A DNA stretch of 64,000 nt from Nocardiopsis sp. JB363 (GTDB lineage Bacteria > Actinomycetota > Actinomycetes > Streptosporangiales > Streptosporangiaceae). This document shows, one piece after another, positions 16,462 to 24,233 of the stretch. The notes under the pieces were generated by a model. It saw only the letters and a program-made list of their open reading frames with translations, did not search any database and had not been told where the DNA came from. The DNA lies in the NCBI RefSeq assembly GCF_900143625.1, contig NZ_FRFF01000135.1, positions 124,001-188,000 of the forward strand, written 5' to 3'. Each line of letters starts with the position of its first letter. Positions within the stretch are counted from its first letter, which is position 1. A program made the translations under genes and the position numbers.

Positions 16462-17475
16462 CTAGACCAGGGCCGCGGACACGGTCTGGGCGAAGTCGTA
16501 GCCGTTGGCGGCGTCCCAGTTGACGGACCAGGTCATCACGCCGCCGATCTGGCCGTAGGGGCTCTCCGGGGAGTACGCGCCGCAGCTTTCGCCGGTCTGG
16601 AGGCAGTTCAGGGCGGCGACGACGTCGCTCGGCGGCATGTACCCGCCGCCGGCCGCGTCGGAGGTGGCGGGCAGACCCAGGCCGACCTGGTCGGCGCTCA
16701 GGCCCATCTCCAGCTGGATGCAGGCCAGCGCCGCGACGAAGTCGCTGGTGCCCTGCTCGTAGACGTTGCCGTCACAACCCAGCATCGAACCGGAGTTGTA
16801 GTACTGCATGTTCACGATGGTGAGGATGTCGGAGATGTTCTCCGCCAGCTGGTAGTACCCGGCGTCCGGGCTCTGGAAGTCGATGGTCTGCGGGGCCATC
16901 GTGATGATCAGGTCGGGACCGGCCTGGCCGCTGAGGTCGTGCAGGGCGTCGCTCATGTGCTGGGCGTCGATGCCGTGCTCCAGGTCGATGTCGACGCCGT
17001 CGAACCCGTAGTCCTGCATGAGCTCGTAGGTGGTGTCGGCGAAGTTCTGCGCCTGGGTGGGGTTGGTGACGTCGACGTGGCCGAGCTCGCCGCCCACGGA
17101 GATGATCACCTTGCGGCCCTCGGCCTGCAGGGAGGTGATGTCCTCGCGGAACTGCTCGTCGGTGTACCCGCCGAGTTCGTCGGTGGCGAGGTCGAACGTG
17201 ATGCCGCCGTCGAGCTCGGGGTGGTTGTCGGCGAAGGACACCGGTACCAGGTTGTACTCGGAGGGCACGTCTCCGAGCGGCATCACGGTGGAGCCGTTGT
17301 CGAAGTTGTGCCAGTAACCGGTCAGCCACTGGTCGGTCTGTTGGACCTCGACGGATTCGGCGTTGGCGACGTTCTCGGCCGGCTCGGCGGTCGCGCCGCA
17401 GGAGGAGACGAGCGCGGTGGTGACCGCGGCGAGGCCACCGATGAGGGTGAGCCGGGCCTTTCGGTTGGTGAGCAT
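16462..17475 (-). CDS. Secreted lipoprotein GH18 chitinase
   Basis: A 337-residue glycoside hydrolase family 18 enzyme that should cleave chitin or chito-oligosaccharides. The catalytic DGxDxDxE motif is present as DGVDIDLE at residues 159-166, with Glu166 the acid/base. Other family marks are VIISVGGE near 124 and MQYYNSG near 213-219. The N-terminus is a lipoprotein signal: Arg/Lys, a hydrophobic stretch, then LVSSC with Cys26 as lipidation site, so the enzyme is probably anchored outside the membrane rather than fully released. There is no carbohydrate-binding module. GlcNAc released by it would feed the DasR/PTS system at the right end of the window, though I see no dre box in its own promoter. 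Confidence 0.9.
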   Translation of the reverse strand: MLTNRKARLTLIGGLAAVTTALVSSCGATAEPAENVANAESVEVQQTDQWLTGYWHNFDNGSTVMPLGDVPSEYNLVPVSFADNHPELDGGITFDLATDELGGYTDEQFREDITSLQAEGRKVIISVGGELGHVDVTNPTQAQNFADTTYELMQDYGFDGVDIDLEHGIDAQHMSDALHDLSGQAGPDLIITMAPQTIDFQSPDAGYYQLAENISDILTIVNMQYYNSGSMLGCDGNVYEQGTSDFVAALACIQLEMGLSADQVGLGLPATSDAAGGGYMPPSDVVAALNCLQTGESCGAYSPESPYGQIGGVMTWSVNWDAANGYDFAQTVSAALV

Positions 17476-17533
17476 GAGGGGGTCGTTCCTTTCGTCGAGC
17501 GGGGAGACGAAGGTGCTCGGTGATCCGGTAATT

Positions 17534-17587
17534 GTTAGGAAACCTTAGAGTTGCTGTCCAGGCCCGTCAACGGAAACGGTTAAGAAA
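17534..17587 (-). promoter_or_regulatory. Repeated boxes upstream of the chitinase
   Basis: Two similar 9-mers, GTTAGGAAA at 17534-17542 and GTTAAGAAA at 17579-17587, lie 45 bases apart in an AT-richer patch upstream of the chitinase. The first continues into a partly symmetrical TTAGGAAACCTTA (17535-17547). They look like binding sites for a regulator of the chitinase; which one is unknown. The spacing is close to four helical turns. Confidence 0.35.
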
Positions 17588-17624
17588 GTTTGTAGTTTTG
17601 TTGGGTACTCGGTACCGACCGTGA

Positions 17625-19214
17625 TCAGGGGGTGAAACCGCCGCCCTTGTCGCGCAGGTCCAGTTCCCTGCCGATCTCGGTGAACACGTCGTGGTCGATC
17701 TCCCCCGAGCGGTACAGCGCCATCAACGCGTCCCGGCGCGCTTGGTCGATCTGGCCGAGCGCCGCGCCCCGGTCCCGGGCGTCCCGCTTGATCCGGTCCA
17801 GGTCGTCCTCCTCGGTGTCGAGCAGCCTCTTCAACCGACCGATCCGCCGTGAGTACCTCTCCCGAACCACGTCCGCCTTCTCGTCCTCCATGTCGCCCTC
17901 GGTGAGGAGCTCGTCGACCTTGCGCACCGCCGCGCAGTCCATCTCGTACTCGGCCCGCAGGTACTCCTTGCGCCGGGTCCCCTCGTCGGTCAGTCCCAAC
18001 CGGCGCAGCAACCACGGCAGTGTCGTCCCCTGCCCGACCAGCGTCACCATCACCACCACGCCGGCGACGAAGATGAGCCCGCCCCGATCCGTGAACGGGT
18101 CCCCGTCCAAGGTCGCGGGCAACGAGAGCGCGATCGCCAAGGACACCGCCCCGCGCATGCCGCTCCACCCGATCGCGACGCGCTCACGGAACGATGGAAG
18201 GTCCGATCTCAGCCGCGGTACGAGACGCCGTGGGGGGCTGATCAACAGCATCAGCAGTACGCGCAGCACGATCGCCGTCGCGGTCACCGCCAACGCCACC
18301 GACGCCAGGTACAGGAAGTCGAAGCTCTCCCGCACGCTGGTGACCACCGCGTCCAACTGCAACCCCAGGAGGACGAACAGCATCGCCTCCAACAGGGTCA
18401 CCAACGTGCCCCAGATGGTCCGGCCGCTCACCCGCACCCGGGGCGGCAACAGGCCCTCCCCGTGTGTGCCCAGGTAGAACCCGGCCACCACCGCCGCCAG
18501 CACCCCGGAGAAGCCCGCCATCTCCGCGGGTATGTAGGCCACGAACGGGATGACGAGCGACACCATCAGTTGCGACGAGGCGTCCCGGATCCGGCCCCGG
18601 GCCCAGGCGACCGTCACGGCCACTAGCGCCCCGTAGGCCAGCCCGCCCACCACGACCTTGCCCAGCTCCAAGGCGGCGTCCCCCGGGGTGAGGGGGTGCG
18701 CCATCGCGGTGACCGCCAGACCGAACAGGGTGAGCGCCACCCCGTCGTTGATCAGGGACTCGCCCTCCAGGATCGTCAGGACCCGGCGCGGGGTGCCCAC
18801 GCGTTTGAGGATCGCCGAGGCCGCCACGGCGTCGGTCGGGGCGATCGCCGCCCCCAGAGCGATCGCCGCGGGCCATCCGGTGTCCGGCAACAGCAGGTGG
18901 ATGATGGCGGCCAACCCGAACGCCGTCGCCAGGGTCATCCCCACCGACAGCACGATGATGGGCCGCAGCAGGTCGCGCATGTCCTTGGGCGAGGAGAAGA
19001 ACGCCGCGTTGTAGATCAGCGGCGGCAGGAAGACCAGGAGGATGATCTCGGGGGTGATCGACAGCGAGTGCATCCACGGGACCACACCCAGGAGCATCCC
19101 CAGCATCACCAGCACCACGGCGCCGGGCACCCGAATCCGCCCGGAGACGACCTTCCCCACGATGACCGCCACCACCACGACCAACGTGGCGATCACGTAC
19201 TCCTCCACGCGCAC
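17625..19214 (-). CDS. Na+/H+ antiporter, CPA1 family
   Basis: A 529-residue sodium/proton exchanger. The N-terminal 400 residues hold about twelve membrane segments with family blocks FLPPLIYNAAFF near 63-75, GAAIAPTDAVAA near 121-133 (with the ion-binding Asp) and ILEGESLINDGVALTLFG near 148-165. The C-terminal 120 residues are cytoplasmic, highly charged and helical, as in bacterial NhaP/YjcE-like members with a regulatory tail. It uses the proton gradient to expel Na+ or take part in pH control. It lies between the chitinase and fbiB on the same strand, with gaps on both sides. Confidence 0.92.
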   Translation of the reverse strand: MRVEEYVIATLVVVVAVIVGKVVSGRIRVPGAVVLVMLGMLLGVVPWMHSLSITPEIILLVFLPPLIYNAAFFSSPKDMRDLLRPIIVLSVGMTLATAFGLAAIIHLLLPDTGWPAAIALGAAIAPTDAVAASAILKRVGTPRRVLTILEGESLINDGVALTLFGLAVTAMAHPLTPGDAALELGKVVVGGLAYGALVAVTVAWARGRIRDASSQLMVSLVIPFVAYIPAEMAGFSGVLAAVVAGFYLGTHGEGLLPPRVRVSGRTIWGTLVTLLEAMLFVLLGLQLDAVVTSVRESFDFLYLASVALAVTATAIVLRVLLMLLISPPRRLVPRLRSDLPSFRERVAIGWSGMRGAVSLAIALSLPATLDGDPFTDRGGLIFVAGVVVMVTLVGQGTTLPWLLRRLGLTDEGTRRKEYLRAEYEMDCAAVRKVDELLTEGDMEDEKADVVRERYSRRIGRLKRLLDTEEDDLDRIKRDARDRGAALGQIDQARRDALMALYRSGEIDHDVFTEIGRELDLRDKGGGFTP

Positions 19215-19280
19215 CCGGACCCCCTAACGTCGGTCGCGCACCGGACCAGCATGCAGCGGTCGGGCGGCCACGACACGAGG

Positions 19281-19309
19281 ACGCGCCGCCCGTGGACCGG
19301 GCGGCGCGT
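19281..19309. terminator. Perfect inverted repeat downstream of fbiB
   Basis: A 12-bp perfect stem, ACGCGCCGCCCG with its complement, and a 5-base loop, 35 bases after the fbiB stop. Placement suggests termination of the fbiA-fbiB transcript before the antiporter gene. No T run is seen. Confidence 0.65.
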
Positions 19310-19344
19310 CGACATGTGTCAGGGGAAGCGGAAGGCGCGAGGGC

Positions 19345-20640
19345 TCAGCGCACCACGACGAAGTCGTCGGGGTCCCGGGGCGGGCGGTCCTTGGGCGGCT
19401 CGGCCGCGTACCCCACGGCCACCGATCCCATCGGACGCCAGTCGTCGGGTACCTCCAGCACCTCGCGGACCACGTCCGCGCAGAACATGGTGGAGGAGAT
19501 CCAGGCCGAACCCAGCCCCTCCATGGCCAGCCCCACCAGCAGATTCTGCACACCGGCGCCCATGGCCACCTGGAACATCGACCGTTCGGCGTCGGCGCGG
19601 CGCTCGTCCGGGTACGGGTGCGCTCCGTCCGCGACCAGGAACGGCACCACCAGGTACGGGGCCTGGCGCAGCACGTCACCGCGCCTGGTCCGTCGGGCGA
19701 TCTGTTCCTCGGTGAACCCGTCACCGCGCAGGTCGGCCACCCACGCCCGCAACATCGCGTCCAGCAGGCGCTTGCGGGTGGGGGCCGACTCCACCAGGAC
19801 GAATCGCCACGGGGTCGTATGGTGCGGGGCCGGCGCGGTCACCGCGGTGGCCACGGCACGGCGTACCAGCGCCGGGTCGACCGGGTGGTCGGAGAAGGAC
19901 CGCACGGTCCGTCGGGCCGGGACCACGTCCCGCGACCCGTACCGGAACAGGTCGGCGTCGGCCGGACGGATCAGTTCCACGGCGCCGGGTCCGTCCTCCC
20001 GGGTGACCAGGTCGCCCAGTCCCGACACCACCGCCACCGGGACCGCGCTGGTCTTGCCCTTGACCAGTTCGCCGGCGCCCGCGATCTCGTCGGCGACCGC
20101 GTTGATCGTGGCCTCCATGAGGTTGCCGTGGGTGTCGACCGTGCCGCGCAGGTCCTGCACCGCGCGCAGTCCCGCCACCCCGATCGCCACGTCGGTCTGT
20201 CCCACCCGCCAGGGCCGGCCGAAGGTGTCGGAGATCACCACGGCCACGCGCACGCCCAGACGTTCGGCGATCCCGGCGCGCAGGGCACGCGCGGAGACGT
20301 CGGAGTCCTCGGGCAGCAACAGCACCGTCCCGGGCTCGACGTTGGAGGCGTCCACCCCGGCGGCGGCCATCACCAGACCCTGCCGGGTCTGCACGATCCG
20401 GGTCCGGCCCATGCGGGCCACCACCCGTTCGGTCTCGGCGTCGATGGCCTCCTCGCGGTCCATCCGCACCGCGCGCCCCTCGGCCTTGCTGACGATCTTG
20501 GACGTGACGACCAACACGTCGCCGTCGACCAAGGGTTCGTCGGAGGCCGCCAGCGCGTCGACGACCAGGGCCGCCAGGTCGTCGCCCTCGCGTACCTCGG
20601 GGATCCCGGCCAGGCCGCGTACCCGGAACGCGCCGTTCAT
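19345..20640 (-). CDS. fbiB: Coenzyme F420:L-glutamate ligase with nitroreductase-like domain
   Basis: A 431-residue two-domain enzyme. The first 240 or so residues are the F420-0:gamma-glutamyl ligase, with KIVSKAEGR near 48-56, the nucleotide and metal region ISDTFGRPWRVGQTDVAIG near 147-165, and VKGKTSAVPVAVVSG near 205-219. The rest is an FMN-binding nitroreductase fold (PARRTVRSFSDHPVD to the end), known in mycobacterial FbiB to reduce the dehydro-F420 intermediate. It adds glutamates to F420-0. Its ATG overlaps the fbiA stop by 4 bases (20637-20640), so it is the second gene of a coupled fbiA-fbiB operon. Confidence 0.95.
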   Translation of the reverse strand: MNGAFRVRGLAGIPEVREGDDLAALVVDALAASDEPLVDGDVLVVTSKIVSKAEGRAVRMDREEAIDAETERVVARMGRTRIVQTRQGLVMAAAGVDASNVEPGTVLLLPEDSDVSARALRAGIAERLGVRVAVVISDTFGRPWRVGQTDVAIGVAGLRAVQDLRGTVDTHGNLMEATINAVADEIAGAGELVKGKTSAVPVAVVSGLGDLVTREDGPGAVELIRPADADLFRYGSRDVVPARRTVRSFSDHPVDPALVRRAVATAVTAPAPHHTTPWRFVLVESAPTRKRLLDAMLRAWVADLRGDGFTEEQIARRTRRGDVLRQAPYLVVPFLVADGAHPYPDERRADAERSMFQVAMGAGVQNLLVGLAMEGLGSAWISSTMFCADVVREVLEVPDDWRPMGSVAVGYAAEPPKDRPPRDPDDFVVVR

Positions 20641-21620
20641 CGGACCTCGTCCCCGCGCAGTTCCAGGGCCAGGTCCAGGGCGGCGCGGGCCAGCGCCTCG
20701 GTGGTCTCCGCGTCGTTCATGTACAGCGGCCGAGAGCGGACCTCGATCCCGTCGACCTCGGTGCCGGCGTCGGCATCGTCGACCAACCAACCGTCCAGCA
20801 GGTCCGAACCCAAGTGCTCGGCGACCGCCCTGGCGCTGGTCTCCACCCCGATCGCGGTGAGGCAGGCGTCGGCCATCCCGCGTACCGGCGCACCGCCGAT
20901 GATGGGGGAGACGCCCACCACGGTCTTGTCGACGAGGGCCTCGCGGATCCCGGGGACACCGAGGATGGAACCCACGCTGACCACCGGGTTGGACGGCGGC
21001 AGGAGGATCACGTCCGCGTCGGCGATGGCGCGCAGCACACCGGGGGCGGGCTTGGCGGTGTCCGCTCCCATACCGATGATCTCCGCGGCGGGCAGTGCGG
21101 CCCGGTGCTTGATCCACCACTCCTGGAAGTGGATGGCCCGGCGTCCCTGCTCGTCCTCGACGACCACGTGCGTCTCGACCTGGTCGTCGGTCATCGGGAG
21201 CAGTCGCACCCCCGGCTTCCAGCGGTCGCACAGCGCCTCGGTGATCGCGGAGAGGGGGAAACCCGCGGCGATCATCTGCGCCCGTACGATGTGCGTGGCG
21301 GTGTCTCGATCACCGAGCCCGAACCAGGTGGGCTTCATCCCGTAGGCGGCGAGTTCCTCCTTGACCGTGAAGGTCTCGTCGGTCCTGCCCCAGCCTTGTT
21401 CCTCGTTGATCCCACCGCCGAGGGTGTACATCACGGTGTCCAGGTCCGGACAGATCCGGAGGCCGAAGAGGGTGATGTCGTCACCGGTGTTGCCGATGAC
21501 GGTGATCTCGTGGTCTGTGGCCTGGTCCGGGCCGGTCGACGCGTCCGTTCCGAGGGCGGCCTTGAGGCCGCGGAGGAAACGTGCGCCGCCGATACCGCCG
21601 GCCGGTACGACTATCCGCAT
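20637..21620 (-). CDS. fbiA: Phosphoenolpyruvyl/2-phospho-L-lactate transferase for F420
   Basis: A 327-residue CofD-family enzyme that transfers the phospholactyl (or phosphoenolpyruvyl) group to FO to make F420-0 or dehydro-F420-0. It starts at 21620 as MRIVVPAGGIGGARFLRGL, a glycine-rich nucleotide loop exactly like the family's N-terminus; the frame stays open 126 bases further but that part is not conserved. Other marks are GNTGDDITLFGLRICPDLDT near 57-76 and LLPPSNPVVSVGSIL near 195-210. First gene of the operon with fbiB. Confidence 0.95.
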   Translation of the reverse strand: MRIVVPAGGIGGARFLRGLKAALGTDASTGPDQATDHEITVIGNTGDDITLFGLRICPDLDTVMYTLGGGINEEQGWGRTDETFTVKEELAAYGMKPTWFGLGDRDTATHIVRAQMIAAGFPLSAITEALCDRWKPGVRLLPMTDDQVETHVVVEDEQGRRAIHFQEWWIKHRAALPAAEIIGMGADTAKPAPGVLRAIADADVILLPPSNPVVSVGSILGVPGIREALVDKTVVGVSPIIGGAPVRGMADACLTAIGVETSARAVAEHLGSDLLDGWLVDDADAGTEVDGIEVRSRPLYMNDAETTEALARAALDLALELRGDEVR

Positions 21621-21871
21621 GCGCCCAAGTCTGGCAGGCTGGTGAGGTGTATGGGTCGTCTGCCCCATGGTGGGCGCGATCCATAGTGACCGATCCGGTG
21701 CAAGCGGTTTGCGAACCTTCTGGCGGCGGTCACCATCCCACCCCATCGGCTCCGCGTTCGGTGTCCCTTAAGTCCCGCCCACGCACGGTCGAGCCGATTC
21801 ACCCGACAGTCCGACGATATGCCAAGCTTCCTCCGACCCGATGGCGAAGCAGCAGCAGAGGGGAACCTCTC

Positions 21872-23386
21872 TTGAAAAACGAAACACTAGAACGCCTGCG
21901 CCTGCCAGGGGCCTGGGTCCTGTTGGGGGCCGTGGGTGTCACGATGCTCTCAGGTCTCATCGATCTGATCATCATTTCGAGCGAGATCGGCGGGAGTTTC
22001 GCCGGTGCCATGGGAGGGGCCGGTTCCTCCTTCTACGGCATCAACGTCACCCTGCTGTTGGTCGCGGCGGTGGCCCTGGTGCTGACCGGTGAGCGCACTC
22101 GTCCGAACTCCTTCCCGGTGGTCCTCACCGCGATGATCATGGTCGGTGTCGGGCTGCTCTTCTGCCTGATCGGTCTGATCAGCGGGTTCATCGACATGAA
22201 CAACGGTGGTCTGGCGTTCGCCGGCTTCCTGTCCAGGGCGGCCTTCGGTGCCGTGCTCGGATTCTTCGGGTTCGCCCTGCTGAAGGCGTTCAACGACCCG
22301 AACCTGGTGCCGCGCGCGCAGCCGCAGCAGGCCCAGTACCCGCAGCAGTTCCCGCCGGCCACCGGCGCGCAGCAGGGCTTCCAGCAGCAGGGCTTCGCCC
22401 AGCAGGGTTACCCCTCGGCCGACCCGGCCCAGGCCTATGGTCAGGACCCGGCCCAGCAGGCGGCCTACGCGCAGCAGTACGGCCAGGACGCCGCTCAGCA
22501 GCAGGCCGCTTACGGCCAGGACGTCTACGGCCAGCCGCAGGACCCGGCCGCGCAGCAGCAGGCGGCCTATGGTCAGGACCCGGCCCAGCAGTACGGCACG
22601 GGCGCTCAGCAGGCCGCTTACGGCCAGGACGTCTACGGCCAGCCGCAGGACCCGGCCGCGCAGCAGCAGGCGGCCTATGGTCAGGACCCGGCCCAGCAGT
22701 ACGGCACGGGCGCTCAGCAGGCCGCTTACGGCCAGGACGCCTATGGCCAGCAGTACGGGACCGGCGCCCAGCAGGCCTACGGCCAGGACGCCTACGGGCA
22801 GCAGTACGGAACCGGCGCCCAGCAGGCGTACGGGACCGGTGCTCAGCAGGCCTACGGTCAGGACGCCTACGGGCAGCAGTACGGAACCGGCGCTCAGCAG
22901 GCCGCTTACGGCCAGGACGCCTATGGCCAGCCGCAGGACCCGGCCGCGCAGCAGCAGGCCGCCTACGGCCAGCAGTACGGGACCGACTCCTACGGGCAGC
23001 AGTACAACGCCGACGCCTATGGCCAGCAGTACGGCACGGGCGCCCAGCAGGCCGCGCAGCCGGCCGAGTACGGGCAGGGCTATGACCCCTCCCAGTACGC
23101 CCCGCAGCCCTACGAGGGCCAGCCGGCCGCCGACCAGCAGGCTCAGGACGCCATCCAGAACGGTTGGTACCAGAACCAGGCCCCGGCGGGACAGGAGCCG
23201 CCCGCCGAGGGTGGAGTTGAAGGATTCTTTAACTCCGGTGAGAACAATGGTGCCGAGTCGTCGGATCCGAACGCCGGCACCTACGGGAGCCAGTACGGAT
23301 CGGGCGCCGGTTACGGCTCTGACCAGCAAGGACAGGGCGGGGCCGACAACCAACAGAACTGGTACGGCAACGACGGTCAGCGCTGA
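21872..23386 (+). CDS. Four-TM membrane protein with long Tyr/Gln/Gly-rich repeat tail
   Basis: A 504-residue protein if started at TTG 21872, which has AGAGGGGA about 9 bases upstream and begins the conserved-looking LKNETLERLRLPGAWVLLG. The open frame extends to 21581 without a better start. Residues 12-155 hold four hydrophobic segments. Residues about 160-490 are low-complexity repeats of AYGQDAYGQQ, QYGTGAQQ and QPQDPAAQQQ, ending in an acidic Gly/Asn tail. A 108-bp unit is duplicated exactly in this part. Similar YGQ-rich tails occur on other actinobacterial membrane proteins, where they are thought disordered. No enzyme motif is visible and the function is unknown. It is divergent from fbiA. 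Confidence 0.75.
   Translation: MKNETLERLRLPGAWVLLGAVGVTMLSGLIDLIIISSEIGGSFAGAMGGAGSSFYGINVTLLLVAAVALVLTGERTRPNSFPVVLTAMIMVGVGLLFCLIGLISGFIDMNNGGLAFAGFLSRAAFGAVLGFFGFALLKAFNDPNLVPRAQPQQAQYPQQFPPATGAQQGFQQQGFAQQGYPSADPAQAYGQDPAQQAAYAQQYGQDAAQQQAAYGQDVYGQPQDPAAQQQAAYGQDPAQQYGTGAQQAAYGQDVYGQPQDPAAQQQAAYGQDPAQQYGTGAQQAAYGQDAYGQQYGTGAQQAYGQDAYGQQYGTGAQQAYGTGAQQAYGQDAYGQQYGTGAQQAAYGQDAYGQPQDPAAQQQAAYGQQYGTDSYGQQYNADAYGQQYGTGAQQAAQPAEYGQGYDPSQYAPQPYEGQPAADQQAQDAIQNGWYQNQAPAGQEPPAEGGVEGFFNSGENNGAESSDPNAGTYGSQYGSGAGYGSDQQGQGGADNQQNWYGNDGQR
22501..22716 (+). repeat. Exact 108-bp tandem duplication in coding sequence
   Basis: Two head-to-tail copies, 22501-22608 and 22609-22716, each encoding the same 36 residues (QQAAYGQDVYGQPQDPAA, then QQQAAYGQDPAQQYGTGA). 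The copies are identical as far as I can check by eye, including codon choice, so the duplication is recent. Shorter, less regular copies follow to about 23040. Confidence 0.85.
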
Positions 23387-23435
23387 TCCACCCTGGTTCG
23401 CCTCCCAGTAGCGCACCTTGGAAGGTACGTGAATG

Positions 23436-23512
23436 GCGTGGTAATCCACAGAACGGACATCGCGGGCCTGCCGTTGGAGGCTCGTTGCATGATATTCAGT
23501 GGATTACCACGC
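23436..23512. promoter_or_regulatory. Perfect 14-bp inverted repeat upstream of whiB
   Basis: GCGTGGTAATCCAC at 23436-23449 and its exact complement GTGGATTACCACGC at 23499-23512, 49 bases apart. Such widely spaced perfect arms suggest two sites of one regulator with DNA looping, or a long stem in RNA. It lies 113 bases ahead of the whiB start. Confidence 0.6.
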
Positions 23513-23517
23513 AGGGC

Positions 23518-23563
23518 GCTCGACCGCAGGTCGAGCACTCACGTGTAATTCCAATGTGGAATT
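23518..23563 (+). promoter_or_regulatory. Two further perfect dyads in the whiB promoter region
   Basis: GCTCGACC-gca-GGTCGAGC at 23518-23536 (8-bp arms) and AATTCCA-atg-TGGAATT at 23547-23563 (7-bp arms). Both have a 3-base centre. The second is AT-rich in GC-rich surroundings and sits 63 bases before the start codon, a natural place for an operator. whiB in Streptomyces is under developmental control; which regulator would use these sites is not known to me. Confidence 0.5.
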
Positions 23564-23625
23564 TCCGCCCGACCCGGGGGATGTAAAGGGTCGGGACATC
23601 TATTGGGGGGCTACAGGAGGTGCGC

Positions 23626-23913
23626 ATGAGCGAGGTCATCCCGCTGGCGCACGGCTCGGATGAAGATCTGGGCTGGCAGGAACGTGCCTTGTGCGCGCAG
23701 ACCGACCCGGAGGCGTTCTTCCCCGAGAAGGGCGGCTCGACCAGGGAAGCCAAGAAGGTCTGTCAGTCGTGCGAGGTACGTGCGGAGTGCCTGGAATACG
23801 CGCTGGAGCATGACGAACGCTTCGGCATCTGGGGGGGACTCTCCGAGCGCGAGCGCCGAAGGCTGAAGAAAGCCGCCGGCGGAGATTTCGATTTCCTGGC
23901 GGACATGCTCTGA
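23626..23913 (+). CDS. whiB: WhiB-family iron-sulfur transcriptional regulator
   Basis: A 95-residue Wbl protein with the four cluster cysteines Cys23, Cys46, Cys49 and Cys55 (C-x22-C-x2-C-x5-C) that hold a 4Fe-4S cluster, and the G[VI]WGG turn as FGIWGG at about 66-71, followed by a basic RERRRLKK DNA-binding tail. ALCAQTDPEAFFPEKGGS is the form seen in the developmental WhiB subgroup rather than WhiD or WblC. The start at 23626 has a near-perfect AGGAGG 5 bases upstream; a GTG 6 bases earlier is less likely. In Streptomyces WhiB works with WhiA in sporulation septation. Its position near fbiA, manB and ahcY resembles the Streptomyces chromosome. A terminator hairpin follows. Confidence 0.92.
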   Translation: MSEVIPLAHGSDEDLGWQERALCAQTDPEAFFPEKGGSTREAKKVCQSCEVRAECLEYALEHDERFGIWGGLSERERRRLKKAAGGDFDFLADML

Positions 23914-23927
23914 GGAGCGATCGCCAT

Positions 23928-23966
23928 GGCGCGTCCGGGCCACGAGCCCGGGCGCGCCTTTCTCTT
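23928..23966 (+). terminator. Terminator after whiB
   Basis: Stem GGCGCGTCCGGGC (23928-23940) with GCCCGGGCGCGCC (23946-23958), one mismatch, 5-base loop cacga, then a pyrimidine-rich tttctctt. A classic intrinsic terminator 15 bases after the whiB stop. Confidence 0.85.
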
Positions 23967-24233
23967 GTCGGGGCCGCTCCGGGATGTTCCCGTGGGCGGC
24001 ACCCTCCATCCACCGATGACATGAATGCTCCGATATGGTCGCCCCGTCACCTCGGTCCGAATAGGCCCGTAATGGTCGGACGTGGCGTATCGTGATGTCC
24101 CGCGTTCGCGCTCGCGAGTCGCCCGGCGCACCCACGCGCTCACCGGCCGGTCCGGCCGGTTCGGCCGTAGTACATTCCCGGCCCCGTGCAGCACGGGCGC
24201 CGCCCCTTCTCCCGGAGAGAACCCACCACAGTC

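Noticed and set aside
22300..23100. CRISPR-like array of short repeats
   Set aside because: The repeats are in-frame coding units of unequal length without unique spacers; they encode the Tyr/Gln-rich tail.
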